Positions 45,243 through 55,830 of a DNA stretch of 64,000 nt are shown piece by piece (positions within the stretch are counted from its first letter, which is position 1; every line of letters starts with the position of its first letter). The notes below the pieces were generated by a model, which did no database searches, was not told the DNA's origin, and saw nothing but the letters and a program-made list of their open reading frames with translations. This DNA comes from Polaribacter batillariae (GTDB lineage Bacteria; Bacteroidota; Bacteroidia; Flavobacteriales; Flavobacteriaceae). Position numbers and translations under genes: made by a program. The stretch is taken from NCBI RefSeq assembly GCF_017498485.1, contig NZ_CP071795.1:1798001-1862000 (forward strand), read 5' to 3'.

Positions 45243-46184
45243 ATGCCTACAAATCAACTTGCACCAAAACTATTTGCATGCTCACAGAGTATTACTTTAG
45301 CAGAAAAAATTGCAAAAGAATACAATACTACTTTAGGAAAAGTTAAAACAACAAAGTTTAGCGATGGAGAATTTCAGCCAGCTTTCGAAGAATCTGTAAG
45401 AGGAAGACGTGTTTTTATTATTGGTTCTACATTTCCAAATGCCGATAATTTAATGGAAATGCTTTTAATGTTAGATGCAGCAAAAAGAGCATCTGCAAGA
45501 CATATTACAGCTGTTATGCCATATTTTGGTTGGGCAAGACAAGATCGTAAAGACCAACCAAGAGTTGCAATTGGAGCAAAATTAGTTGCCAATTTATTGC
45601 AATCTGCAGGCGCCACTAGAATTATGACAATGGATTTACATGCAGATCAAATTCAAGGCTTTTTCGAAAAACCAGTAGATCATTTATTCGCATCTACCAT
45701 TTTTATGCCTTATATAAAAAACTTAAAATTAGAGAATCTTACAATTGCATCTCCAGATATGGGAGGTTCAAAAAGAGCATATGCATATTCTAAACACTTA
45801 CATTGCGACGTTGTAATTTGTTACAAACAACGCAAAAAAGCCAATGTAATTTCTCACATGGAGTTAATTGGAGACGTAAAAGGTAAAAATGTTATCTTGG
45901 TAGATGATATGATCGACACAGGAGGAACATTAGCACACGCAGCCGATTTAATGGTAGAAAGAGGAGCCTTAAGTGTACGTGCCATATGTACACACCCAAT
46001 ACTTTCTGGAGGAGCCTACGAAAAAATAGAAAATTCAGGATTAACCGAATTAATAGTTTCAGATACAATTCCATTAAAGAAGGAAACTTCTAAAATAAAA
46101 GTTGTATCTTGCGCGCCATTATTTGCAGATGTTATGCATAAAGTGCAAGACAATACTTCAATTAGTGGACAATTTTTAATGTAA
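45243..46184 (+). CDS. prs: Ribose-phosphate pyrophosphokinase
   Basis: A 313-residue enzyme that makes PRPP from ribose 5-phosphate and ATP, feeding nucleotide, histidine and tryptophan synthesis. Motifs: SDGEFQPAFEESVRGR, the metal-binding DLHADQIQGFF (about residue 130), the flexible SPDMGGSKRA, and the PRPP-binding VILVDDMIDTGGTL (about 218-232). Length is normal. It is 19 bases upstream of rplY in the same operon. Confidence 0.97.
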   Translation: MPTNQLAPKLFACSQSITLAEKIAKEYNTTLGKVKTTKFSDGEFQPAFEESVRGRRVFIIGSTFPNADNLMEMLLMLDAAKRASARHITAVMPYFGWARQDRKDQPRVAIGAKLVANLLQSAGATRIMTMDLHADQIQGFFEKPVDHLFASTIFMPYIKNLKLENLTIASPDMGGSKRAYAYSKHLHCDVVICYKQRKKANVISHMELIGDVKGKNVILVDDMIDTGGTLAHAADLMVERGALSVRAICTHPILSGGAYEKIENSGLTELIVSDTIPLKKETSKIKVVSCAPLFADVMHKVQDNTSISGQFLM

Positions 46185-46203
46185 ATAAATTAATAAAAAA
46201 GTA

Positions 46204-46818
46204 ATGAAATCAATTACAATTAAAGGATCAAAAAGAGAAAGCGTGGGCAAGGTAGCTACCAAAACCTTACGTAATGCTGGTATGGTTCCTTGCGTTATAT
46301 ACGGAGGAGATAAGCCAGTGCATTTTTCGGCAGAAGAAATCGCATTTAAAAAGTTGGTATATACTCCAAACGTATATACTGCTACAATTAATGTTGATGG
46401 AGAAAAAATTGCTGCAATTTTGCAAGACATTCAATTTCACCCAGTAACAGATAAAATTTTACATGTAGATTTTTATCAGTTATTTGATGATAAAGAAGTT
46501 ACAATGAACATTCCCGTAAAATTAGTAGGAACTTCTCCTGGAGTTTTAAATGGTGGTTCTTTACGTTTTACAAACCGTAAATTAAAAGTAAAAGCTTTAC
46601 CTGCAAATTTACCAGATTTTATTTCTGCAGATATTTCTAAATTAAAAATTGGAAGTAAATTAGTTATAAAATCATTATTTAATGACAACTATACTTTTAT
46701 GCACCCAGAAAATACTGTAGTGGTGCAAGTTAGAACTTCTCGTAATGCAACTAGCGTTATAGACGAAGATGAAGATGAAACAACAGAAGAAGCTACAGAA
46801 GCAACTGCTACTGAATAA
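46204..46818 (+). CDS. rplY: 50S ribosomal protein L25 / CTC family
   Basis: A 204-residue ribosomal protein of the long (TL5/CTC) form that binds 5S rRNA. The N-terminal L25 domain ([33 protein letters not shown] ... [12 protein letters not shown]) is followed by the CTC beta-domain ([18 protein letters not shown] ... [13 protein letters not shown] ... [16 protein letters not shown]) and an acidic tail ([17 protein letters not shown]). The gene pair prs-rplY is common in Bacteroidota. Confidence 0.95.
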   Translation: MKSITIKGSKRESVGKVATKTLRNAGMVPCVIYGGDKPVHFSAEEIAFKKLVYTPNVYTATINVDGEKIAAILQDIQFHPVTDKILHVDFYQLFDDKEVTMNIPVKLVGTSPGVLNGGSLRFTNRKLKVKALPANLPDFISADISKLKIGSKLVIKSLFNDNYTFMHPENTVVVQVRTSRNATSVIDEDEDETTEEATEATATE

Positions 46819-46836
46819 GCTTCATAAATTATATAT

Positions 46837-46878
46837 AAAAAGAGAGACTGTCTTAGAAAAGGCAGTCTCTCTTTTTTT
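46837..46878 (+). terminator. Strong terminator after prs-rplY
   Basis: AAAAAGAGAGACTG pairs with CAGTCTCTCTTTTTTT, with a T run. The stretch beyond it to 47105 shows nothing I can support. Confidence 0.85.
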
Positions 46879-47106
46879 GTAATTTTTCTAACTGATTGTG
46901 ATTATACCAGTTATGATTTTAAATTCTAGTTTTACGGCTGCTCTCTAAACTTTGTTTGCTACTTTTAAATTGAAAAACATATTTTTATTTCAAGAATAAG
47001 AATGCTCTAACTCGCAAATATTTGATTTTAAAATAACAATGTGCTTTATAGATGCTTTTTATACCGGAAATGAGGTTACAAAAAAGCTAAAGATAAGACC
47101 AGAAAA

Positions 47107-47138
47107 AAAGTGCTTAGAAAAAATCTTCTAAACACTTA
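47107..47138 (-). terminator. Terminator after the TonB gene
   Basis: AAGTGCTTAGAA and TTCTAAACACTT form an imperfect hairpin with an A/C mismatch, about 25 bases past the tonB stop. Confidence 0.5.
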
Positions 47139-47162
47139 ATTTAATTTTGTTTTCTTTACTTA

Positions 47163-47882
47163 TTATTCTACAAGTAAAGTAAATGGAATACTATATTTTA
47201 CACCAACTGGTTTTCCTCTTTGTTTACCAGGTTTCATTTTAGGTAATAATTTCATTACTTTTACAACCTCGTCTTTAATCTTTGGGTGTGGTGCTCTTGC
47301 TTGAATATCTACTACGTTTCCTTTTTTATCAATTTTAAAACCAATAAAAACTCTTTTTTTACCAGAAGACAAGCCTAATTCGTTTGGAAGTTCTGCGTCA
47401 AACTTTCTTGAGAAATGTTTTTGCACCATTTTACTAAAACAGTCTTTTAATTCTTTCTTATCTCCTTTACATCCAGGAAATACAGGTACGTCTTCAATAA
47501 TCATAAAACTTACGTCCTCTACTACCTCTTCTACTTCTGCTACCTCTACAATTTCTTCTACTTCAACAGCTTCTGTTTCATCTGTTTCTGTAGTTTCAAT
47601 TACAGTTTCTTCTACTTCTTTCTCATCTTCTACAACCTCAATTTTTTCTGGAGCTGGTGGTGGTGGAGTTTTGGGTTTTACGGGTTCTACTCTTTCTGTA
47701 ATTGGAATATCTTCTTCCACTAAAGCATTCATATTTACAACACCTAAGTCACCAATAGTTTTGTCGTAAGTCTTTTTCTCAATTGCAGCGTAGGTTATAA
47801 ATAGTGCTAAAACCAACCCTATTTGCATAAATATTTTACTGTAATTTTCTAAATTCGATTTCGGATTTTTCTTTATTTCCAT
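47163..47882 (-). CDS. tonB: Energy transducer TonB-family protein
   Basis: A 239-residue inner-membrane protein passing proton-motive force to TonB-dependent transporters such as the SusC in this window. It has one N-terminal transmembrane helix (about 17-36, IFMQIGLVLALFITYAAI), a proline-rich then glutamate/valine-rich periplasmic spacer (residues 60-140), and the TonB C-terminal domain (about 160-239) with KRVFIGFKIDKKGNVVDIQA and the ending YSIPFTLLVE. It is the last gene of the ruvA-sprA-gcvH-vanZ-tonB run. Confidence 0.93.
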   Translation of the reverse strand: MEIKKNPKSNLENYSKIFMQIGLVLALFITYAAIEKKTYDKTIGDLGVVNMNALVEEDIPITERVEPVKPKTPPPPAPEKIEVVEDEKEVEETVIETTETDETEAVEVEEIVEVAEVEEVVEDVSFMIIEDVPVFPGCKGDKKELKDCFSKMVQKHFSRKFDAELPNELGLSSGKKRVFIGFKIDKKGNVVDIQARAPHPKIKDEVVKVMKLLPKMKPGKQRGKPVGVKYSIPFTLLVE

Positions 47883-47946
47883 TGTAAAGAGTTTTTAATA
47901 GTTCGCTAATTTAATTAAAAAAATGTATCAAATACAAGTATTAGGG

Positions 47947-48324
47947 CTAATTATATCGATTTTTTTTATAAATCTGATTAAAAACCACTAATCCTAAAAA
48001 AACGCCAGTCGTATTTGCAAGAACATCTAAATAATCTCCTGTTCTATACGAAGTTAATTCGCTTTGTAAAATCTCAATAATTATGCCAAAAAGAATGCAT
48101 AAAAAAACAATTAAGTATTTTTTATGTGGTTTTCTAAAAAATGAAAGCAACCAACAAATAGATAGTGTAAAATAAGCAAAACTGTGTTGCCATTTATCTA
48201 TATGACTAATTGGGGCTTCATATTTTGGCATTTTCATTAAACTTAAGTATAAAATACTAAGTGTAACTACTACTGCTATTATTACTATTTTATCCTTTAA
48301 TAAGGTTTTTATACGCCTCCGCAT
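47947..48324 (-). CDS. VanZ family membrane protein
   Basis: A 125-residue protein with four hydrophobic segments: [49 protein letters not shown] and [19 protein letters not shown]. The VanZ family motif is visible in [12 protein letters not shown] and [28 protein letters not shown]. Its first 35 bases overlap the end of gcvH. Role unknown; VanZ proteins are linked to glycopeptide tolerance in Gram-positives but not shown to be so here. Confidence 0.88.
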   Translation of the reverse strand: MRRRIKTLLKDKIVIIAVVVTLSILYLSLMKMPKYEAPISHIDKWQHSFAYFTLSICWLLSFFRKPHKKYLIVFLCILFGIIIEILQSELTSYRTGDYLDVLANTTGVFLGLVVFNQIYKKNRYN

Positions 48325-48670
48325 CTAATAAGTCGTCTATTTGAGAACTGTCTGAAATATCGATTTTAATCATCCAGCCTTTTCCATACGGGTCCGAATT
48401 TACCAATTCAGGTGCATCTTCTAAAGCTTCGTTAAATTCAATTACTTCTCCACTTAAAGGCATAAACAAATCCGATACTGTTTTTACTGCTTCTACAGAG
48501 CCAAAAACTTCTCCTTCTTCTACAGAATCGTCTAAAGTATCTACATCTACGTAAACAATGTCTCCTAATTCGCTTTGTGCAAAATCTGTAATACCAACAG
48601 TTGCAATGTTGCCTTCTATCTTAATCCACTCGTGATCTTTCGTGTATTTTAAGTTTGATGGAATATTCAT
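48290..48670 (-). CDS. gcvH: Glycine cleavage system H protein
   Basis: A 126-residue lipoyl carrier protein of the glycine decarboxylase complex. The lipoyl-lysine lies in [14 protein letters not shown] (Lys63), in the position and context expected. The rest ([63 protein letters not shown]) is family-typical. The gene sits between sprA and vanZ in the conserved flavobacterial order. Confidence 0.96.
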   Translation of the reverse strand: MNIPSNLKYTKDHEWIKIEGNIATVGITDFAQSELGDIVYVDVDTLDDSVEEGEVFGSVEAVKTVSDLFMPLSGEVIEFNEALEDAPELVNSDPYGKGWMIKIDISDSSQIDDLLDAEAYKNLIKG

Positions 48671-48698
48671 TTCTTTAATTATTTATTGTTATTAATTT

Positions 48699-51600
48699 TT
48701 AATTTCCTCCTAAATTATAAACGATGTTAAATCCACCATTAATTGCCTGTCTTGGAAATGTGGTAGAAATCGCATATTTCGACGTTTGATGATTGTAATA
48801 AAACGACGCGGTTAAATTACTATTTAATCTATAATCTGCAGTAAATTTAACAGAAAATAATTTCTGACCACCACTAATTTGATTATTATCTTCATCTACA
48901 GATCTAATTTGTGTTAAATTATCTCTTAGAGAAACATCTGCTCTTAAATTAATATCGCCTTTTAAGGTTTGTTTTTTGCCTGTAAATCGAGTACTTACTT
49001 TTACATCTTTAAATACATAACCCAACCCAAAAATATACTCAGTTCCTTTAATATCTGTTAAGGTACTGTTATTAAAATTCATGGTTAATGTTCGATCTCT
49101 TTTTACTTCGCCTCTAAATGAAAAAGAATTTCTCATTTTCATATCTACTTTTATCAATGGAGAAAACTCATCTACCAAGGTTACTGCAGAAACTAACAAT
49201 TCTGGCTCGTAATTTCCAGCAGTATTTGCTGCTGTTGGGTTTGTAGGGTCGAATTGTAAATTGTTTGTAAAACTAGAAACTGTGTAAGAAGAATTATACC
49301 CGTGTGAAACTACAAAATTGCTAAAGTTCTTTTTAAACCATTTAAATTTCATTAGGCCATTGTAACGCAACGTCCAGTTAGGTATAGGAATGTTTCTAAA
49401 CAAAGATGTACTTACACTCTCTGCGCTTTTACCAGAATATGCCGCCAAGAAAGCTGGTAGCAAAACTTGCTGACTGTTTTCTCCATAACCAGAAACTGGA
49501 TTTCCGCTTTCTGTTGCCAATCTGTTTGCGATGGTACTTCTAAAATCTCGCATGTTTTGGAAAAGTACATCTGCATCTGTAAAAGCAGTAGAAATCATAG
49601 AGTAACTGGTGCTAAAGTTACCGTTTTCGAAAGCTGGTGCACTATTATCTAAAGCTCCTGTTGGCGTTCCATTTTCTACAACATCTATTTGTTGCGAGAT
49701 ATCTCTGGTTTTTATTTTATTTCCTCTTACATCGATATTTAAATCTGTAAACGGTTTTAGCGTAAATGTATAATCTAACTTGTTATAATGGGTTCTACTG
49801 TATGTTTTGTTGTAATATTCTTCATTAGGGTTTCTCGGCCCAACTAACCAACCATTTTCCAACGCTTTTGTTCTAATATCTACTTGGCTACCAAAAGCAA
49901 AAGAAGTGGGTGCACCACCTAAAAAGCCAACACCTTCTGTATAACCTGGTAATAATTGTCCGTTATTTTCTGAATAGCTCACTTTAGCTTGTTTAACAGA
50001 AGTTACCACATCATAAACTCCTTTTAAAATTTGTTTTCCTAAAGGAAGCTTCTTTTTCTGATTTGTTTTTCTTGGTGAAGGAGGTAAACCAACACCTTTT
50101 AATCCTTTAGAGTTTCTTCTTTGGTTTTTGCTGAGCAATAGTTTTTCGAAACCAAGGCCTTTGTAAAATTTGTCGAAACTAAAAGTAGTGTTTAAATTGT
50201 GTGTATTGGCATTCTGAATTACATTACCCACCAAATCTACATAAGGTACATCTACTCCATTTACATTAATGGTACTTTGTGCAGCAGCTTGCCAATCGAA
50301 ATCGGCTGTGTATGCATAATCGGCTTTTATCCAACTTAAAAAAGGAATTTTATCGATTGGTAATTGATACGTTCCGTTTAATTTTTGATGATAATGATTG
50401 GCTCTACCCGTGTTAAAAAAATCGTCGAAAACTTGAATGTCTTCTGTCGTATCGAACGTATCGTAAATATAACTATTGGTTGCATTAAAGTTTAAAGTAA
50501 ACGATTTTGTTAAATCGAAAGCAATTGTATAATCCCAATCAAACAAAAATCTACGTTGTTTTAATTCTGGTTGAGGCGATAAACCTGCCACCAAATTTCG
50601 AGATTGTTGCTCTGTATAATTTCTATTGATGCGAGAGTTTACTACAAATGTTTTAGGAACAGGGTTAAAGTTAAAATCTTTAATCAACTTTAAATATTTG
50701 CTATCGAAAAGCTTTACATTTTTAAAAGGTTCTATTGGTTTAGACTGAAAGCTGTAATTGTAACTTGCGCCAGCAGTTACGTTTTCGTTTATAAATTTTT
50801 GAATATTGTAATCTCTATGAAACTCTTTGTTGTGTGCATAAGAAACAGAGATATTTTCTATATCGTAAAACTTTGGTTTTTTGGTTGAGTTTGGATTTCT
50901 GTTCTTTTTAACATTAAGAAAACTAATGCTTGTACGTTTTGTATAGTCTCTAGAAAATTCGCTATTTGGATTTTGCCCCAAAGCATCTTTTAAGGTTACA
51001 TCTTGGTATTGAGGGTCGTATTTTGGGTCTATAAATTTCTCTCCAATACTATAACTCATTGGCAACTGAATGCCCCACTTTTTAGGCGTTAAAACTTTTC
51101 CTAGGTTTATAGTGGTCGCAACGTCGTATTGTTTTGTTTCGTCTAAACTGCGTTGGTTTACTCGATCTTCTACATTACCAAAACCAATGGTTGACATGCT
51201 TCCTGCTAAAGAAACATTGGCAACATCTGCAAAATTAGCATCGGCATTTACAACGGCTGCCCAACCACCTTTGTTGTCGAAACCTGCAGAACGCAACTCG
51301 TTAAACCAAATTTCTCCACTTTTTGGAGTTAAAGAAGTATTTTTAAGACCTAACATTATGGTTCTTAATTGTGCCAAAGTTGGGTTTCCTTTTACGCTAA
51401 TTTTATAAGGTAAACTTGCATCTTGTTGTGTAGAGGTAAAAATATCTACAATTGGAAAACCTGCAGCATCTCTTTCTAATTTTATTTTTCCGAACGTTTC
51501 TAAAAATGCATCTAAATTATTGGCTTCTGGCCAAATATCTAACTGCGAAGTACCATTTTTGGTAACTTTTAAAGGAATTTCAACTTGATAAAAATTCTCG

Positions 51601-54600
51601 TTTAAATCTGTTCCCAATCGAATAATTGCAGAAAAATCGTTATCTGCTAAACCTGGACTTCCTTGGTTTTCTTGCAAGTGCATAAACATTTTTAAACGCT
51701 TAAAACGTCTTAAATCTACACTAATGTTTTTATAGATTGCTCTTGTTTTTTCTGGCTCTAATTGGTTTACTTTTAAAGTTACAGATTGTTCGTTTTGTAA
51801 TTGTACAGTTGTGCTTCCTTGCAAACGTTCACGCTCAATTCCTGGAGGCTGTACATAGCTTCCTTCATTTTGTTCGATACTAACTACACCTACTTCAAAA
51901 TCGTTCAATTCGTCTTGTGTTAAATCTCTATCTGGATTTACAGCTGGGTCTAAAGTTTTTACGTAACGTCTCCAATCTCCACGAACCAAATCTAATTCTC
52001 CAAAACGAATTACCACTGGAATTCTAAAATTGGTTAAAAACATTCTTACAAAACGAATGCTGTTAAAGTCTGAAATATTATTTATGGGTGTTCCGCTTCT
52101 TACAGGAACTCTAAATTGATACCATTTTGTTTGTTGTGTAGAACCGTTTTCTAAGGTTACTGTCGTTACTTTTTCATCTACAATATATCCAACCCCTTTT
52201 TGTAAATTGTTTTTATCTAAAGAGATTTTATATTCGTAATAACTCTCTACAGTATTCATGGTTTGGTCTCTGTTGATATCTTCTACATCTGGATATGTGG
52301 TAGAAGATGTTGGAAAAGATTCTGGAGATTGGTTTAAGGTTGGCGAATTGCCTTGTGTGTTATTATAATCTTTATATCTTGTAATTAATGAAGCATCTAT
52401 AGCATCTAAATTTCCTCCTCTAAAAAACTGAAAATTATCTGCTGCAGGGTCTGGTAAAGTTGCAAATTGTCCAATTCCTGCTAAATTCTTTTCTTCATCG
52501 TCATTTAAACCATCAAAACCTAAATCTTGGTTTGTTCTTGCACCATCTTGTTCGTTAAAGGCATAAATTATAGAAGGGTTTCTTGGAACATCGCCCCAAG
52601 TTGTTCTGTTTACATTATTTCCAGGAACTTTTAAACCATCTTCTGGCAAACCGTTTTCGTACATTTTACGGTTGTCTTTTAGCACGTCTTCAGAAACATT
52701 TCCTAAATTGATGTACAAATCTCCTACTTGGTTTATAGGATTGTTTGGGTTGATACCTTGTGGCAAACCTTCTTCGGTTGTAATGGAATAGTTCTCGTAA
52801 GGATCCATAATCCAAAATTGAAGGTACTCGACATTTGCTTGGTCGAAATTGTTGGTCGTTAAAGGTCTCATAATACCTCCCCATCTTGTTTCTGGGTTTG
52901 GTAAAATTACTTTTCCGTCGATAATGTTTGCGTTTGGATCGAAATTATACGAACCTCTTTCTTGTGGGAAATAAGCCAAATCTAAGGTTCTTACTAAAGA
53001 ATTCTGAGTAATATCTAACTGAACATTTGGAAACAATTCTTGGTAATTAATTTGTCTTGTTTCTGCTCTCGAAAGCTCATCTGCATCTATACTTGCTGGT
53101 GTTTCGCCTGCGCCATAAAATATTTGATCTACACTATACCAAGCCAATTTTGCTCTTTTGTAATTGTAAGATAAATCGTCTTTTTCTCCATTAAAATTCG
53201 GAAAATATTTAGGGGTACTTGCTTCATACCAATCTAAGGGAGAAAGCAAACTAATAGGAACTTGCGAAGCTTCAAAATCGTCTATATAAGAGGTTGCTGC
53301 ACCTGTTACGTCAATTCCACTTGGGGTTCCTGGAATTAAATAAGCCATATCTCCTCTTACAGAAATATTAGAAGGCACATCTGTATCTACAAAAGGCAAT
53401 TTATTGGCCAGTTTTGTAAAATAAGGCACTTCTGTAGCATAATTAAAATTAAAACCTAACATGGTATTGTTTATAGGTTCTGACCCGAAATTAACTTTTG
53501 GTGTTAAAGGTCTTTCTTCAATATTTAAATAAGTGGCACCCACTACGAAATCTTCAGAAAATTTATGTTCCACATCTATACCTATAAAGGTTTTTCTTTG
53601 CTGATTAAAAACAGCATTATTTTCTGTGGAAACACTTATGGGAGTTCCAGAAGCTTGTAAACCTGGATCTATAATTTGCACTCTTCCTAAGTTGTAATCT
53701 ACTACATAATCTACACCTTCTACCAGCTGTCTTCCTCCAGCAGAAACTCTTACAGAACCTCTTGGAACGTTAAAAGCACCTATGGGAATGCCACCTGCGT
53801 TTTCCGATTTAAAGTATCCTTTTAAAAAGTATTTGTCTTTATTTTGAAAGTTGTTCTTAATATTAATTTTCGTATTTAAATACAATTCTTTAAAAGCGTA
53901 TCTTTCTACGTCTGAAGTACTTGGGTCTAAACCATTGTCATTAGGACTCATTTGAACAAGATCATTACCAAAAGGTTCTGGTTCTGGGAAAAAGATAAAT
54001 CCGTTTTCGGAATTTACGGTAATTCCTTCGACATAATCGAAATAACCATCTGGATTTCTAGATTGGCTTTGGTCTAATTGGTCTAAATTTAAAACTTGTA
54101 ATAAAGGTTTGTTGGCAAGACCGGCTGTTTGCGCATTTTGTAAAACGTTAGAAGGAATTCCTGTTTGATCGTCTCTATATTGAATTTCAAACCGAAAACC
54201 ATCTTGCGTTAAAGGAAAAGCACCTAAAGCATACACGTTTTTCATCATTAAACGCCATGTTGGAAAAGATTCTTCACCACCATTTCCATCTGATCTTTTG
54301 GTTTGTAAAATTTCGCTACGTAATAACTTTACCGCTAAATTATTGGGTGCTTGCACACCATCGTTAGAAAATTCACCCACTTTAAAAGAATTTTTGGTGC
54401 TTCCTGTTACATTTCCAGCCACTGTATATTCGTAAGCAACTGCTAAAACTTCGCCATCGTTTAATCTTCTATTTAAAGAAATAAAACCTAATTGAGCGTT
54501 TAATTTAAATTCGTTGGGGTCTAGTTTTCTTGCATTTTCTAACATAGAATAATCTGTACCTTGTTCCATATTTAATTGGTTTCTTAAGGTACTTTCTACT

Positions 54601-55826
54601 GTAGAAACATCTCTAATGCCATTTAAAATATTGGGTTCGTAAATGTTATTAGCTCCGTTAAAGGGTAAATTTTTTCCAGAAACCACAGCCTGATTTGCAC
54701 TCGGAACAATGTTTCCATTTTGATCTACAAACACATCTGGGTCCGATTCTGCCAAATCTGCAATTGCCACAATACTTCTAAAATCTTCTGTACTTGCATT
54801 TCTGTTGGTAATCCAAACTTCGATTCTTGTAATGTTAATAGGACTACTTATTAATGGATAGTTTTTTAGCGAATTTGAGTAGTTATCGATAAAATATTGA
54901 GATAAGAAAAAATGGCGATCGTTATCGTAATCTGTAGTTCTTAATTCGAATTGCTGAATAGAAGCACCACCTTCTGAAACAACTGTTTTACTTTCGGAAT
55001 TTTGTTGAGAAAACACGGCTGTTATGTTTGTATTCCCGAATTTTAAATCTGTTTTTACCCCAAATAAGCTTTGTGCTCCGTTAATTAACGAGTTTTTTAT
55101 GGGCATAGAAACGTTACCGGCTTCAATTCCTTGAATAATATCGTCTTCTGTTGGCGTATATCCAATTTTAACTAAATTTTGAAAATCGAAAGAAGCCTGT
55201 GTATCGTAATTTGCAGTAAATTCTAAGCGCTCACCCACTTTTGCACGAATACTTGCATTAATTTGTTGGTCGAAATCGAACGTAAAGTTACTTCTGTTTT
55301 CTTCAGAAATTTGCGGATTGTCTGTATTTTGATAAATAAAACCAAGCTTTAGGTTTAAGTTTCCTGTTGGTGTTACTTTTACGGTGTTTCCTCCAAAAAT
55401 AGATTCAAAAAATTTAGAGTTTACATAATAGGTTGGTAATAAATCTTTTTGTGCGTCTTTCGCGCCTTTTTTCTTTCCACTTGCTGCACTTACTTTGTCT
55501 TTAAAATACTGGGTCATATCTCGCCTTAGGCGATATTGTTCGTATTCTTTTGGCGTTAAATAAATAGGTGTTTTTGTGTAATAGTTTCCTATTTTTTCAA
55601 CAATAACATACCTATTTAATGTTTTATCGAAAACAATTACTTTTTCTGCCAAATCGTCTAAAAACAAGCCTCCTTTTTGGTTACTTTTAAAATCGTAACG
55701 AAGTTTTATAGAATCGTTTTTAACAACAATGGTATCTTTTTTTGCTTTGGTTTGTGCGTATGTGGTTAAACTTACAGCGAAGGTTACTGTTAGAAATAAG
55801 AAAGTATTTTTAAAAAACGTACTCAA
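48699..55826 (-). CDS. sprA: SprA, type IX secretion outer-membrane translocon
   Basis: A 2375-residue outer-membrane protein, the giant 36-strand pore of the type IX secretion system (also called Sov in Porphyromonas) that exports gliding adhesins and enzymes. It has an N-terminal signal peptide (about 1-24, MSTFFKNTFLFLTVTFAVSLTTYA), then repeated regions with the conserved GRQLVEGVDYVVDYNLGRVQI and DIEAS-like segments (SYIDDFEASQVPISL), and a terminal barrel ending in NGGFNIVYNLGGN. Length is typical. The gene begins four bases after the ruvA stop and would be co-transcribed. Confidence 0.96.
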   Translation of the reverse strand: MSTFFKNTFLFLTVTFAVSLTTYAQTKAKKDTIVVKNDSIKLRYDFKSNQKGGLFLDDLAEKVIVFDKTLNRYVIVEKIGNYYTKTPIYLTPKEYEQYRLRRDMTQYFKDKVSAASGKKKGAKDAQKDLLPTYYVNSKFFESIFGGNTVKVTPTGNLNLKLGFIYQNTDNPQISEENRSNFTFDFDQQINASIRAKVGERLEFTANYDTQASFDFQNLVKIGYTPTEDDIIQGIEAGNVSMPIKNSLINGAQSLFGVKTDLKFGNTNITAVFSQQNSESKTVVSEGGASIQQFELRTTDYDNDRHFFLSQYFIDNYSNSLKNYPLISSPINITRIEVWITNRNASTEDFRSIVAIADLAESDPDVFVDQNGNIVPSANQAVVSGKNLPFNGANNIYEPNILNGIRDVSTVESTLRNQLNMEQGTDYSMLENARKLDPNEFKLNAQLGFISLNRRLNDGEVLAVAYEYTVAGNVTGSTKNSFKVGEFSNDGVQAPNNLAVKLLRSEILQTKRSDGNGGEESFPTWRLMMKNVYALGAFPLTQDGFRFEIQYRDDQTGIPSNVLQNAQTAGLANKPLLQVLNLDQLDQSQSRNPDGYFDYVEGITVNSENGFIFFPEPEPFGNDLVQMSPNDNGLDPSTSDVERYAFKELYLNTKINIKNNFQNKDKYFLKGYFKSENAGGIPIGAFNVPRGSVRVSAGGRQLVEGVDYVVDYNLGRVQIIDPGLQASGTPISVSTENNAVFNQQRKTFIGIDVEHKFSEDFVVGATYLNIEERPLTPKVNFGSEPINNTMLGFNFNYATEVPYFTKLANKLPFVDTDVPSNISVRGDMAYLIPGTPSGIDVTGAATSYIDDFEASQVPISLLSPLDWYEASTPKYFPNFNGEKDDLSYNYKRAKLAWYSVDQIFYGAGETPASIDADELSRAETRQINYQELFPNVQLDITQNSLVRTLDLAYFPQERGSYNFDPNANIIDGKVILPNPETRWGGIMRPLTTNNFDQANVEYLQFWIMDPYENYSITTEEGLPQGINPNNPINQVGDLYINLGNVSEDVLKDNRKMYENGLPEDGLKVPGNNVNRTTWGDVPRNPSIIYAFNEQDGARTNQDLGFDGLNDDEEKNLAGIGQFATLPDPAADNFQFFRGGNLDAIDASLITRYKDYNNTQGNSPTLNQSPESFPTSSTTYPDVEDINRDQTMNTVESYYEYKISLDKNNLQKGVGYIVDEKVTTVTLENGSTQQTKWYQFRVPVRSGTPINNISDFNSIRFVRMFLTNFRIPVVIRFGELDLVRGDWRRYVKTLDPAVNPDRDLTQDELNDFEVGVVSIEQNEGSYVQPPGIERERLQGSTTVQLQNEQSVTLKVNQLEPEKTRAIYKNISVDLRRFKRLKMFMHLQENQGSPGLADNDFSAIIRLGTDLNENFYQVEIPLKVTKNGTSQLDIWPEANNLDAFLETFGKIKLERDAAGFPIVDIFTSTQQDASLPYKISVKGNPTLAQLRTIMLGLKNTSLTPKSGEIWFNELRSAGFDNKGGWAAVVNADANFADVANVSLAGSMSTIGFGNVEDRVNQRSLDETKQYDVATTINLGKVLTPKKWGIQLPMSYSIGEKFIDPKYDPQYQDVTLKDALGQNPNSEFSRDYTKRTSISFLNVKKNRNPNSTKKPKFYDIENISVSYAHNKEFHRDYNIQKFINENVTAGASYNYSFQSKPIEPFKNVKLFDSKYLKLIKDFNFNPVPKTFVVNSRINRNYTEQQSRNLVAGLSPQPELKQRRFLFDWDYTIAFDLTKSFTLNFNATNSYIYDTFDTTEDIQVFDDFFNTGRANHYHQKLNGTYQLPIDKIPFLSWIKADYAYTADFDWQAAAQSTINVNGVDVPYVDLVGNVIQNANTHNLNTTFSFDKFYKGLGFEKLLLSKNQRRNSKGLKGVGLPPSPRKTNQKKKLPLGKQILKGVYDVVTSVKQAKVSYSENNGQLLPGYTEGVGFLGGAPTSFAFGSQVDIRTKALENGWLVGPRNPNEEYYNKTYSRTHYNKLDYTFTLKPFTDLNIDVRGNKIKTRDISQQIDVVENGTPTGALDNSAPAFENGNFSTSYSMISTAFTDADVLFQNMRDFRSTIANRLATESGNPVSGYGENSQQVLLPAFLAAYSGKSAESVSTSLFRNIPIPNWTLRYNGLMKFKWFKKNFSNFVVSHGYNSSYTVSSFTNNLQFDPTNPTAANTAGNYEPELLVSAVTLVDEFSPLIKVDMKMRNSFSFRGEVKRDRTLTMNFNNSTLTDIKGTEYIFGLGYVFKDVKVSTRFTGKKQTLKGDINLRADVSLRDNLTQIRSVDEDNNQISGGQKLFSVKFTADYRLNSNLTASFYYNHQTSKYAISTTFPRQAINGGFNIVYNLGGN

Positions 55827-55830
55827 TTGA

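Noticed and set aside
46880..47105. Small RNA or riboswitch between rplY and tonB
   Set aside because: No stable structure beyond the flanking terminators and no recognised motif.
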